A stretch of DNA of 64,000 bases, taken from Cryptomeria japonica (lineage: Eukaryota > Streptophyta > Pinopsida > Cupressales > Cupressaceae). The stretch spans positions 611,317,065 to 611,381,064 of the forward strand of contig NC_081405.1 of assembly GCF_030272615.1 (NCBI RefSeq). The letters run 5' to 3'. Shown piece after piece: positions 1 through 10,483 of the stretch. A program made the position numbers and the translations under genes. Under the pieces are notes generated by a model. It was given only the letters and a program-made list of their open reading frames with translations. It did not search any database and was not told the DNA's origin. Numbering within the stretch: the first letter of the stretch is position 1; the number at the start of each line of letters is the position of its first letter.

Positions 1-37
1 ATTCGACCTTAACTTTTGGATCGTTTCAACAGTATTA
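1..37 (-). other. 3' flank of the RAV gene
   Basis: Only 37 bases lie beyond the TAA stop at 38-40, so the 3' UTR and polyadenylation site are outside the window. Confidence 0.6.
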
Positions 38-1390
38 TTATTCTCTTTTCTTGTCAGCTGTGCCGGATGGAAGAGGATTCGATGTGGATGAAGATAGTAA
101 ACCTAGATTTACTCCAAACAACATAACCCGTGAAGGATAAGCTGAACCAGGCGAAGATAAAATTTTCCTTGGCAGATTTGGATGATGCAACGGCCACATC
201 TTTCTCTTATCAGACTCTGAGTGTTTCAATGAAGAGAGACTGAAGAAGTCATAAGCAGTTGAACAATTGGGTGGGACAGGGATTAACCATGGGATGAAAG
301 AGTTAAACACTCTAGATCTATGCTCAATCGATTGGGGCAAGTACAATACCCGGTTCGACTGGCTATAGCTAAGCGTAGGAACATGAAAATCACCAAGACC
401 TAATTGTTTGTAAGGATGGAAATTGCAGGTCTGGAGGCGGAAACTAATATACAGTTGCCGAGAACCACCAGTACTACGGTGGAAGGTCACGATATCCCCG
501 GTGTTGATGTGCTTGTCCCTGATGAAGCCTCTCCAGCCCCTAGTGAGCACGTAGCTCTTGCTGCTACTCCAGTATGAATACTTGAATCTCCATTTTTTGC
601 CTGTGGTGTCTTCAAAATTTAACATGATACCGTTTTCTGCTTGGGCATCTTCGAGAGGGAAACATCGCTGGGCATGGTGTTTGGGTATTACCAGCCGGTT
701 CAGCTTCCCCACATCGCTGGGCGTCAAGGCCTTGTCAAACAGGTGCTCCCTCGGGAATACTGAGATCTCTGACATCGACCGGATCGAATCGGTGACTAAG
801 GTCCGGTCGTTACTTTTGTAGAAGTTGTGGAGTTCTTCATGGTAGGTGTGTGATCTCAGCATATTGACAATCTCTGCCTCAGAATGGCGGCGGAGAAAGA
901 TCGCCTCCGGGTGAGTTTCGTCCATACGGATGATGAAGTTGGTGATGGCTTTGTGGCCACGTATTCTGAATGCAGCTGTATCGTAAGATTGCGCTGCTTC
1001 TTCTTCCGTGTCGAATGAACCGAGCCAGACCCGCCTGTATTTTTCATAAATCTGGGCGCCCCACTTACCGTTTGATTGTAGAACAACGCCCCTGTACTGC
1101 GATGATGAGCCCCTTTTCTTGCACACCTCAATAACACTTTTTTCGTTGCTTGGGTCCTCAGAGATCTGACTAATTCCAGTTACACTTCTTTTCAATCCAC
1201 AAGAAGGAATACTCTGCCTTCCATTCCTAGATAAAAGTGAAGAGATGGAGTCCTCCTGGGTTTTATAGTCGCATCCGAACTCTTCCTCGATGCTATCCAT
1301 TTCTTCTTTACGACACTCCTGATTATTGGGTTTGCTACTGCAAACCCTAATGTGTTTTTTATCAAGACGCTGCCGTATGAAGGACCCCAT
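38..1390 (-). CDS. RAV: RAV-type transcription factor (AP2/ERF + B3 domains)
   Basis: This is an uninterrupted 450-residue reading frame and looks like a functional plant gene. An AP2/ERF DNA-binding domain lies at about residues 97-153 (YRGV, WLGSFDTEEEAA, AAFRIRG). A B3 domain lies at about 216-320 (LFDKALTPSDVGKLNRLVIPK, WRFKYSYW, SYVLTRGW, FHRSTG). AP2 followed by B3 in one protein defines the RAV family: nuclear regulators in which AP2 contacts CAACA and B3 contacts CACCTG sites. Near the C-terminus, residues 423-429 read MLFGVNL, close to the RLFGV repression motif of many RAV proteins but without its arginine. The lack of introns fits the family. The first Met gives a 30-residue basic leader; Met31 (MDSIEEE, at 1300) resembles usual RAV starts and may be the true start. 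Family assignment is firm; orthology and target genes are unknown. Confidence 0.95.
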   Translation of the reverse strand: MGSFIRQRLDKKHIRVCSSKPNNQECRKEEMDSIEEEFGCDYKTQEDSISSLLSRNGRQSIPSCGLKRSVTGISQISEDPSNEKSVIEVCKKRGSSSQYRGVVLQSNGKWGAQIYEKYRRVWLGSFDTEEEAAQSYDTAAFRIRGHKAITNFIIRMDETHPEAIFLRRHSEAEIVNMLRSHTYHEELHNFYKSNDRTLVTDSIRSMSEISVFPREHLFDKALTPSDVGKLNRLVIPKHHAQRCFPLEDAQAENGIMLNFEDTTGKKWRFKYSYWSSSKSYVLTRGWRGFIRDKHINTGDIVTFHRSTGGSRQLYISFRLQTCNFHPYKQLGLGDFHVPTLSYSQSNRVLYLPQSIEHRSRVFNSFIPWLIPVPPNCSTAYDFFSLSSLKHSESDKRKMWPLHHPNLPRKILSSPGSAYPSRVMLFGVNLGLLSSSTSNPLPSGTADKKRE

Positions 1391-1540
1391 TCTCAGATCG
1401 CAGCACTAAATTAATAGTTTACAGTGGTCTGTGTTCGGCACAATAGCATGTAATTGATTATTAGGAGAAAATCTGCTCTCGGAGGAAGAGTTAAGATTCT
1501 GGCGCTTGATGTTAGAAACGACGAAGCTTCATATAAGAAT

Positions 1541-1547
1541 CTATATA
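1541..1547 (-). promoter_or_regulatory. Candidate TATA box of the RAV gene
   Basis: On the minus strand this reads TATATAG, about 150 bases upstream of the first ATG. Transcription would start near 1510-1515 and leave a 5' UTR of roughly 120 bases. The motif is common in AT-rich DNA, so position is the only support. Confidence 0.35.
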
Positions 1548-2799
1548 CACTCGAGTATCCCTTTGGTCCACTACTAATTATACTTAATTTGGTAATATCT
1601 TACTTCTTTGGAAGATTTAATTTACTGATTTACCTAGAAATATGAATTTAGGGCATCTCGGGAAACATAATTGCAGAGTTTGATTTGGTATTGATAATAA
1701 TGGATTCCAGATTGGCTCAAGTTAATGATTGCTTCGCGGAGTCTTGTTTTTATTGTCCGCAACTAAGTCCATTGCACCTACCACCTCGATAGATCGCATT
1801 GTTTTTGTCCAAGCGTGCAACTTGATGGGATCTCAGGTCATTATTCTCTTATCTTTTTCAACCGGAGCAGGGCCCTTCCAATTGGAAATACATTTTTTTA
1901 TTCCAACTTAAGATCACGGTAAAATTACAAAGAAAGGCTAATTAAACAAATGTAAACAATTATAACTTTAAATATAGAGTTAAACTTTAACAAAGTAATA
2001 AATGAATATTTAGAAAATTAAATAAGGTGGTATTTATGAGAAATATGATCACGAATAAATAATAATATTTTTTTATCATTTACGGGCATAAAATAGATGC
2101 ATGTCATTTAAAGATGATTTGAACCTTAAACTATTGTTAGAATACTTGTGTTCAATCTTTGTTCCAAGATCAAACCCAAGCCCTCCAAGAATGATCTAAT
2201 GCATAGGATCACCTTGTAAACTAAGGGACCAATTAGATAATATGTGGACTTTCAAGCATATGTCACCTTCAATCTCTAATATTTGAATATGTACAACGAT
2301 CTACAATATTTTAAAAAACTTTTGTGGAAGTTTTATGGTGAATAAAATTTAAAATCAAATTTCTAAAGAATATAGTTGAAACCTAAACCCAAGCGCTTAT
2401 ATTGATTTACAATGATAATTCAAGACTCCTAATTGAACCATTGGTATTTGTGGGCTAATTGACAAGAGCACACATTTATTTTACACTTCTAGTCTTGCAA
2501 TACCAAGGAGAGTAAATACAAAAATATTTACAAGATAATTATAGAGAAATTAAAACCAAACTAGGTCAAAAAAAACATAGCCAATCCCATTGCATGAGGA
2601 CATCCTAAATATTTATCATGAATTACACCTTGTAGTAGCTTATTGGTCTCATGGTTAGATATGCAACTAAAGATGTAAATGAGATTTATTTCTAAAATGT
2701 TATATCATTTGTAGAATCATATTTCACATGTAATCCTTAACCTGCAAATACATAATCCACTAATAATGATTGATAAATGAGACCTTCCCAATAATATTA
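1548..2799. other. Gene-free upstream DNA
   Basis: AT-rich sequence between the RAV promoter and the copia element. The short open frames at 1454-1645 and 1729-1911 have no recognisable domain. Distal RAV regulatory DNA may lie here, but nothing identifies it. Confidence 0.5.
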
Positions 2800-3865
2800 T
2801 GTTAGGTCCCAGGGACAATTGAGAGGGGGGGGGGGTGTTGTTGAATCAGTTGTCTAACAATTTAAACCAAAAAAAACTTAACCAACTTAATGCTTAATAC
2901 AGGTAAACCAGTCTAATATGCTAGGAGACAGTTTTAAAAGTTAATTGCAATACCGGTAAGGGTTAATGCATGAAACAAAAAAGACAAAGTCATCCACAAC
3001 ACATAACACCAATATTTGTACATGGAAACCCTATAAGGGGAAAAACCACAGTGAGAAAACTTACCCACAATCAGATGATACTACTGCAGATAGTAAGTGT
3101 GTACAAATGGGGTCTGCACATGCAGAAAGGCCAAGCGCCTAGATCTCACTGCTCAATCACAAATAGGAGTCACACTGACTACAATTGGATGGTTAAATCC
3201 AATAAAAATGTACTGCTCAAAATAGCATCTTCATATGTTGGATTCAATACCGGTGTAGTTCTGATGTCTTCACAAAAACCCTCCTTCAACTTCAAATGAT
3301 GTCTGCTTGTATAGCTCTGCTTATTCTCGCATATACCTTCACACAATTCTTTTTCACATTGCCAATTCGATCTTACAAATAAGATCTTATATTTATACCA
3401 TACCCTAAGACCAATTTTAGTAGGTCGACCCTAAAGGATAATACAATAAAATTAATTTACAAATCAATTAATACCCGGTGCAATAACCGATTCACCATGT
3501 CGGCTTAATGCATTTACAACAACAATAAGTCATCTCCATAGCGTGCCATGCTGATCTGGAAAAGATAAACCTACCGGTGTAACCTGGACCTATTTGTTGG
3601 TAACAACAAATATGCAAATATGAATATGCCAATAAACAAAACTCCAAGACAAGGTATCCACACGATGTCTTCGACATAACCAAGTGTTTTCCATGCCCTT
3701 CCAAGTGTCGGTGATCATTATATCCTGTCGGTGTACCAAATACCGGTGACTGTGCATAAGTCACTTGCTTGCCGGTGAATGTTGCTGATTCTCTTAAAGT
3801 GCCAGAGTTGATAAGTGTTTAGTAGGTGTTGACATCAATGACAAAACCATACCAAAAGACCAACA
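2800..3865 (-). repeat. 3' LTR of the copia element
   Basis: Begins TGTTAGG and ends CCAACA on the plus strand, the inverted TG...CA ends of an LTR. It matches 8429-9498 throughout with scattered substitutions. A run of 12 G lies about 25 bases from its left end, and the shared core GGAAACCC..GGGGAAAAACCAC is at about 3022-3050. The open frames at 2970-3299 and 3492-3764 lie in the LTR and are not genes. Confidence 0.93.
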
Positions 3866-4160
3866 ATCTCCCCCTTTGGCATTGATGGCAATACAAGATG
3901 GAAAAACCATCAAAGTGCCAAAACAGAAATGCCAAATACCAAAAACTAACAATCTCCCAAAAAGAGATCATAACCAGAAATCAAAATACAGATATAGAGA
4001 GTAATAATCTCTCCCAAATAACAATCTCTCCCCCTAGGAGCAACATGTGTTTTCCTTGTGTTTTTCCATACCAATCTCTCCCCCTTTGACATCAAATGCC
4101 AAAGTAAAAAAAAAACCAACCAATTCAGTATACCAAGTACTCCCCCTGAGAAGTAGCTTC
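3866..4160 (-). other. Polypurine tract and repeated PPT-like motifs
   Basis: Directly inside the 3' LTR the minus strand reads GCCAAAGGGGGAGAT, a polypurine tract that primes plus-strand DNA synthesis. Further GGGGGAG-type tracts occur near 4029, 4079 and 4141, giving about four purine tracts in 300 bases between the RNase H stop and the LTR. There is no coding potential here. Confidence 0.8.
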
Positions 4161-4258
4161 CTCATCAAAGCCGGAGTAAAAAATTTCTCTGTTAATTCTG
4201 TCAATTGATGACAAAAATCAACTTCCTAAGTCTCTATTGGTGGGCGTATGACCCCAAG

Positions 4259-4810
4259 CTAGTCTCTGAGATATTCAAAAGTCTCCTTAGGTAGAGGTTT
4301 AGTGAAGATGTCTGCAATCTGCTCTTTAGTATTCACATAAACCAGTTTTATCTCTTTTGCTTCAACATTTTCCCTTAGAAAATTTAGTTTGATAGAAACA
4401 TGTTTGGTTTTAGAATGTAATACTAGATTCTTAGATATATCAATTGCTATAGTGTTATCACAATAGATAGTAATATGTTCCTTGCATTTTATCTTTATGT
4501 CTTTCAACATTTGCTTAAGCCATAGTACATGTGTACAGTTAGTTGCTGCTGCAACATATTCTGATTCTACTATTGATAAAGATGTACAACTTTGTTTCTT
4601 ACTCAACCAAGAAACTAGTTTGCTTCCAAGAAAAAATGCTCTGCCAGTGGTTCTTTTTCTATCATCCACATCTCTTGCCCAATTTGCATCTGTGTATGCA
4701 CATAATTCAAAGTTTTCATCTCTAGGATACCATAATCCAGGATTTATAGTGCCTTGTAAGTACCAGAAAATCCTTTTTACTGTCGATTCATGATTTTCTC
4801 TAGGATTACT
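4259..4810 (-). pseudogene. Copia RNase H domain
   Basis: This C-terminal pol segment is in frame with the upstream RT but cut off by the TAG at 4811-4813. Visible RNase H landmarks are TDANWA (first acidic residue), SIVESEYVAA and IYCDNTIAID (further acidic residues), HSKTKHVSIK, and the end EQIADIFTKPLP. It degrades the RNA strand of the cDNA hybrid. After the stop the frame reads SNPRE, where copia elements usually have Q before SNPRE, so the stop most simply came from CAG to TAG. Confidence 0.9.
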
Positions 4811-5983
4811 CTAAAATCTTGAAACAATACATACTGCATTCATAATATCAGGTCTCGTTTGTGTCAAATATAGTAAACCTCCTATCATAGATTTGTATCT
4901 AGTTGGATTAACAGGTGTAGATTCATCCCTTAGTGATAGTTTGTCATTTGTGGTCATAGGTGTGCTTACCGATTTAGAGTTCTCCATCCCAAATTTCTGT
5001 AGTAACTCCTTTAAGTATTTGGATTGACTCAAGAATATACCTTTATTAGTTTGTGAAATCTGCAATCCTAAAAAGAATTTTATTTCTCCAATCATAGAGA
5101 TTTCAAATTCTTGCTGCATTTTAATAGAAAATTCTTTAAATAATCCATCTTCTCCTCCAAAGATTATATCATCAACAAAAACTTCTATAACCAAGATGTC
5201 ATCATTAGTCACTTTATAATATAAATTGTTGTCTACATTACCTTTAGAAAAGCCAATCTTCAAAAGATACTTATTCAATCTTGCATAACAAGCTCTTAGA
5301 GCTTGCTTCAATCCATACAAAGCTTTTCTTAACTTGCAAACCATATCTTTGTTATCTGTCAAAGAAAATCCATCAGGTTGTTCAATGTAAACTTTTTCTT
5401 CAAGATCTCCATTCAAAAATGCACATTTAATATCCATTTGATATACTTTGTAGTTCTTATGTGCTGCAAAAGCCAAAAATAATCTAACTGCCTTAATTCT
5501 AGCAACAGGTGCAAAGGTTTCATTGTAATCAATTCCTTCTTTCTGAGAATATCCCTTAGACACTAATCTTGCTTTATTTCTAATAACCTTACCATCTTCA
5601 TTAAGTTTGTTTCTGAATACCCATTTGGTTCCAATTACATTTTTATCTTTAGGTCGGGGAACTAATGTCCAAGTGTTCTTCTTCTCAATTTGTTCTAATT
5701 CTTCTTCCATAGCTTTAATCAAGTATTTATCTTCACATGCCTCATTAACTGATGATGGTTCAATTTGAGAAATAAGACATACCTCTTTATTTGTCAATCT
5801 TCCTCTTGTCATAACTGTTTTATACTTGTTTCCAATTATCTGATCTTCAGAATGATTCCGTCTTACATACCAGGGTGTCTTTGTTTGTTGTTGTTCCTCA
5901 GTTACTGTGGAATTTTCAGATGATACCGATGTAACTGGATCTTCATTCTGTACCGGTGGATTCAGTGTAGGTTCATTTTTCAA
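4811..5983 (-). pseudogene. Copia reverse transcriptase domain
   Basis: A 390-codon segment containing the RVT_2 domain from about residue 103. It holds the conserved opening [15 protein letters not shown], the catalytic Asp in [12 protein letters not shown] (residue 184) and the catalytic pair in FVDDIIFGG (271-272). The catalytic acids are intact. Decay shows in [10 protein letters not shown], where the family usually has QAPRAWY. The first codon is TTG just after the TAA at 5987-5989, so it is no true start, only the continuation of the gag-pol frame. Confidence 0.93.
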
Positions 5984-5986
5984 AAT

Positions 5987-6406
5987 TTATGTTGCTGGTT
6001 CAGAGTCTATATACCTTGAAGTTCCTTTGAATTGTTCATCAATCTTTACATTTGTACTCTCAACAATTTTCTGCAATCGTTTGTTAAAACATCTATATGC
6101 CTTGCTCTTAGATGAATAACCAAGAAATATTCCTTCATCACTTCTAGGATCAAATTTGCCAATATTTTCATCTCTTCTGATATAGCATTTACTTACAAAA
6201 ATTCTAAAATATTTAAGAGTAGGAGTAATACCAAACCATAGTTCATGAGGGGTCTTACCGGTTTCACCTTTGATGTGAACTTTGTTGAATGTATAGACCA
6301 TTGTACTTACTACCTCTCTCCAATATACATGTGGTAGGTTTGCTTCTGATAACATACTTCTTGCTGCATCCAAGGTAGTTCTGTTTTTCCTTTCAACAAC
6401 TCCATT
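5987..6406 (-). pseudogene. Copia integrase, C-terminal part
   Basis: In frame with the segments on both sides. It begins after the TAG at 6407-6409, where TPQ-stop-NG replaces the usual TPQQNG, and carries the catalytic Glu region VVERKNR. Further on are PHELWFG and the GYSSKSKAYRCFN stretch seen in copia integrase tails. It ends at the TAA at 5987-5989. Together with 6407-7036 it forms one integrase broken by a single nonsense codon. Confidence 0.9.
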
Positions 6407-7036
6407 CTATTGTGGTGTTTGAGCTATTGATAGTTGTCTTCTGATTCCATTTACTTCACAAAATGCATTAAATTCCTTAGATGTAAATTCTCCTCCTTGA
6501 TTTGATCTTAGACATTTGATTTTCTTACCGGTTTCATTTTCTACCATAGCTTTAAACAGTTTGAAATTTCCAAGTGCTTCTAGTTTTTCTCTGAGAAAAG
6601 AAACCCAACACATTCTAGAATAGTCATCAATGATTAGCATGAAATATCTATCACCTTGTAAGCTTTTACTTCTAGCTGGACCACATAAATCAGTATGAAT
6701 TAAATCAAGAGCATTATTGGATTTTTCTGGAATACTTTTGAAACTAGCACTAACTTGTTTTCCAAATTGACATTCCTTACACACTGTATTGTGAGGTTTG
6801 ACAATTTTAGGTAAATCTCTAACTACCTTAGTAGTACTGATTTTCACCATGCAATCAAAATTTACATGACAGAGTCTCTTATGCCATAGCCATCTTTCAT
6901 CAATATGTGCAATCAAGCATGTCTTTTCACTGTTATTCAAATGAAAGATATTACCTCTGATCTGATTACCAGTTGCAATTTCCAAACCAGTTCTATTCAT
7001 GATTTTGCATTTTCCATTTTTGAATTGTAGTTGAAA
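6407..7036 (-). pseudogene. Copia GAG-pre-integrase and integrase core
   Basis: The zinc-binding part shows WHKRLCH (His40, His45) with CKEC (Cys74, Cys77). The core follows with the first catalytic Asp in HTDLCGP (residue 104). The second catalytic Asp, usually in RSDNGGEF, is here RSNQGGEF, so Asp has become Asn at residue 167 (about 6500-6502). This copy would not integrate even without its stop codons. The segment joins the gag-protease frame upstream through a TGA at 7037-7039. Confidence 0.92.
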
Positions 7037-8005
7037 TCATTTCTCAACTAATTGACCAACACTCAAAAGATTATGTTTTAAACCTTCAACATAGTAGACA
7101 TTGTCAATATTATTCTTACCATCAAGAGATATTGTACCCTTACCTTTGATCAAACAAGCTTTATCATCTTCAAATCTTACTAAGCCTCCATTGTATTCTT
7201 GAAAGTTCAAGAATTTAACTTTATCTCCTGTCATATGATGTGAGCATCCTGAATCAATGATCCACTCATTCTTTACTTCAACTTTAGCTGTCAAGGCCTG
7301 TTCTACTGGTGGAGTAGTAGGTGTCGGTTGATCTTCTGTTATAGCAAAAAAAACCCATCCATTGTCTATTGGATCCTCATCAGAATCATTAGTCACTCCT
7401 TCATTAGCAATGTAACAAGATTTGTCTTTATTCTTCTTAAATCTGTATCTTTGATATTCAAGGTTAGGCTTGTATGTTCTTCTAGCTTCTTCTCTTAGTC
7501 TAGCATGTCTATTAAGGCATCTTGAAGCCATATGACCAATCTTATTATAGTTAAAACATTTAAAGGGTGTTTTACCTTCATACTTACTTCCAACTGGACC
7601 TTTAGGCATTTTCCTTGCAAATAGTGCTTCAAGTTCTTCATTTTCTTTCTTGCTTTCTTCAAGTTCTCTTGCATAAAAGGCTTTCCAATCAGATTTGTCA
7701 AATGATGGTGCAGATGATGTTGATGCTTTAAAGGTTAAATCTATCTTTATAGTAGCAACAGGACCAAATTCTTCAATTTCAAAAGCTAAAAGTTTTCCAA
7801 TCAATGTATCCCTAGTTACTGATGTATTAGGCATTGTTCTTAACTCATTTATAGTAGTGACTTTCATTTTATATGCCAGTGGAAATCCTCTTAAAACTTT
7901 TGAAACAATTTCATCCTCACTTAAGGTTCCTCCACAAAATTTAATACCCAAAACAATCTCATTTACTCTTTCCATAAAAGAAGAGATCCTTTCATCTTCT
8001 TCCAT
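7037..8005 (-). pseudogene. Copia gag C-terminus, zinc knuckle and protease
   Basis: A 322-codon segment. MEEDERISSFMERVNEIV is typical UBN2-type copia gag. A zinc knuckle lies at residues 150-163 but its second Cys is Tyr (CFNYNKIGHMASRC), so CX2CX4HX4C is broken. The aspartic protease motif WIIDSGCSHHMTGD has Asp251. LLSVGQLVEK marks the protease end before the TGA at 7037. The frame joins the gag N-terminus only after a shift of one base in an A-run (T-run 8005-8009 on the plus strand). Confidence 0.92.
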
Positions 8006-8036
8006 TTTTCAGATGTTCATACCTGACCCAGAAGCT

Positions 8037-8372
8037 TTAAATTTTTGCAATTTTGACTATGGAATTGCCTTCATTCAGTGTTTCCAAATGATCCCAAATA
8101 GATTTAGCAGTAGACCTATTTGATAGTCCCATGATTCGTTGATTAGATAATGCGCTCAAAAGTGCTTCTCTTGCTTTGCAATCATTTTCCTCATCTTTTC
8201 CCAAGGTAGGTGGATTAGGCTGACCAGGAGTAGGAGCATTATAACCATTCTTTGTGACATCCCAGATGTCCTTTCCAATGCAATTTAAATGTGTCTCCAT
8301 TTTGATCTTCCATATGCCATAGTTGGTTCCATCATGTTTAGGACTGTCCTTCCTAAAATAGTTAGTAGACAT
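8037..8372 (-). pseudogene. Copia gag N-terminus
   Basis: Starts with a proper ATG (MSTNYFRKDSPKHDGTNY). KHDGTNYGIWKIKME and IWDHLETLNEG are typical of copia gag N-termini. The frame ends early at a TAA (8037-8039); a one-base shift in an A5 run near 8005 separates it from the rest of gag. The start lies about 55 bases 3' of the primer binding site, as expected. Confidence 0.9.
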
Positions 8373-8413
8373 TGGATCTCCTCAAGCTGTTAAACTTCTG
8401 CAAAAGAGGATTA

Positions 8414-8426
8414 GGCTTTGATACCA
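8414..8426 (-). promoter_or_regulatory. Copia primer binding site
   Basis: Minus strand TGGTATCAAAGCC, two bases inside the 5' LTR. It closely matches the complement of the initiator methionine tRNA 3' end (TGGTATCAGAGC), the usual copia primer. This fixes the element's orientation. Confidence 0.9.
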
Positions 8427-8428
8427 AT

Positions 8429-9498
8429 TGTTAGGTCCCGGAGACAACTGAGAGGGGAGGGGGTGGGGGGGGCACGTGAATCAGTTGTCTAACAATTTAA
8501 ACCAAAAACAACTTAACCAACTTAATACTTAATACTGGTAAACCAGTCTAATATGTCGGTAGATAGTTTTAACAGTTAATTGCAATACCGGTAAGAATTA
8601 ATGCATGAAACAAAAAGACAAAGTCATCCACAACACATAACACCAATATTTGTACGTGGAAACCCTGTAAGGGGAAAAACCAGGGTGGGAAACCTTACCC
8701 ACAATTAGATGATACTACTGCAGATAGTAAGTGTATACAAATAGGGTCTGCACATGCAGAAAGGCCAAACACCTAGAGCTCACTGCTCAATCACAAATAG
8801 GAGTCACACTGACTACAATTGGATGGTTAAATCCAATAAAAATGTACTACTCAAAATAGCATCTTCATATGTTGGATTCAATACCGGTGTAGTTCTGATG
8901 TCTTCACAAAAACCCTCCTTAAACTTCAAATGATGTATGTGTGTATAGCTCTGCTTATTCTCGCATATACCTTCACACAATTCTTTTTCACATTGCCCAT
9001 TCGATCTGACAAATAAGATCTTATATTTATACCATACCTTAAGACCAATTTTAGTAGGTCGACTCTAAAGGATAATACAATAAAATTAATTTACAAATCA
9101 ATTAATACCTGATGCAATAACCGATTCACCATGTTGACTTAATGCATTTACAACAACAATAAGTCATCTCCATAGCATGCCATGCTGATCTGGAAAAGAT
9201 AAACCTGTCGGTGTAACCTGGACCTATTTGCCAGTAACAACAAATATGCAAATACGAATATGCCAATAAACAAAACTCCAAGACAAGGTGTCTACACGAT
9301 GTCTTTGACATAACCAAGTGTTTTCCATGCCCTTCCAAGTGTCGGTGATCATTATATCCTACCGGTGTACCAGATACCGATGACTGTGCATAAGTCACTT
9401 GCTTGCCGGTGAATGTTGTTGATTCTCCAAAGTGCCAGAGTTGATAAGTGTTTAGTAGGTGTTGACATCAATGACAAAACCATACCGAAATACCAATA
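8429..9498 (-). repeat. 5' LTR of the copia element
   Basis: The partner of 2800-3865. Its terminal CA on the plus strand has become TA at 9497-9498. Its G-run is interrupted (8452-8474), unlike the 12-G run of the other LTR. The open frame at 9126-9398 lies inside it and is not a gene. Confidence 0.93.
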
Positions 9499-10145
9499 TA
9501 TTGAAGAGGGTAATATTATTAGATTATGTAAACTAATATAAAAAAATTTTAAAAAAATTATAGCATTAGAAGTTGCATATGCTTTGTAATATTAAAACTA
9601 TAAATTGCACTCATTTTAATGACTATTCCATTAAACTATTTGAATTCTCTTTTAACCACTTGACCCAACTTCCTAGCCTAGTCCAACAACCAATATTTTA
9701 TTGTTCATATTTTTTGTCAAATTATATACTTTATTTGACATCTTACCTCATTTTCTCTAGTCCAATCACCTTTTTCTTTTCAAACTTCTAGAATTCTTTT
9801 ATTGTCTTGAAGGCACTAACATAGTCTCAATAACATCAACCAAAAAATAATAAACAATGATTAATAAAATTTCGATGACTTAATCAAGCAATATATCTTC
9901 TATGGGTCTTTCACAATGACTTAGTGTTGCTTTATGAGTTTTTAGCAATTACTTCATGTTGCTTTCTCTGAAAAAGGTCATCATAATGACTACTTTGTAG
10001 ACAACAAACCTAAAATTAAATTAAATTTCATAAATTTATCTTGTTTACTTTTTCTAATAAAATCTACAACACACTAATTTTTCTCAATATATAAATAGCA
10101 TTCTATTTCTATCTCAACTCTGAAAAATTATTTATGTCCTCATGT
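9499..10145. other. AT-rich DNA with no gene
   Basis: I see no domain, LTR or repeat in this stretch between the copia element and the LINE1 target duplication. Confidence 0.5.
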
Positions 10146-10162
10146 TCTAAATATTACTAGTT
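10146..10162. repeat. Target-site duplication of LINE1, left copy
   Basis: TCTAAATATTACTAGTT, identical over 17 bases to 17155-17171. Neighbouring bases differ on both sides, so the match ends exactly there. Confidence 0.9.
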
Positions 10163-10483
10163 CTTGATTATATAAGAAGGGAGATTACCCTAATCTGAGA
10201 ACAACACAGAATTACAAAGTTAATCCCCAGGCAAAGAACATCCACCCAAAGACCAAAAAACAGAGCCCACCCTTCAGAAATAATCAGAAAAATTCATAGT
10301 TCTGTAGCTATCTTTGCACATCCTAACTAACCTCCAACTTCTAGACTTATTAGCCTACTTATAAACATCTGTAGTAAGCATACTACTTCAAGTATTTACA
10401 GTAACATCTACAAAATGCATATTACTAAAACTCTTAACGGTACTATAATAATAGAAGTTAGCATTAAAGGGTACACAGACCCA

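Larger units (their letters stand above)
2800..9498 (-). mobile_element. Nearly complete Ty1/copia LTR retrotransposon
   Basis: Two direct LTRs of about 1.07 kb flank a gag-pol region in the copia order: gag, protease, integrase, reverse transcriptase, RNase H, all on the minus strand. A tRNA-iMet-type primer binding site sits inside the right (5') LTR and a polypurine tract abuts the left (3') LTR. Five-base flanks TATTA (2795-2799) and TATTG (9499-9503) are a candidate target duplication with one mismatch. The coding region is one frame from 8005 to 4259 except for stops at 7037, 6407, 5987 and 4811, with one frameshift near 8005. LTR mismatches and a decayed LTR end (CA to TA at 9497-9498) indicate an old, inactive copy. 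Confidence 0.95.

Noticed and set aside
558..1137. Open frames 558-821 (+) and 856-1137 (-)
   Set aside because: They overlap the RAV coding sequence in other frames and have no domain.
3492..3764. Conserved small ORF found twice (also 9126-9398)
   Set aside because: Both lie at the same place in the two copia LTRs; the match is LTR identity, not a gene.
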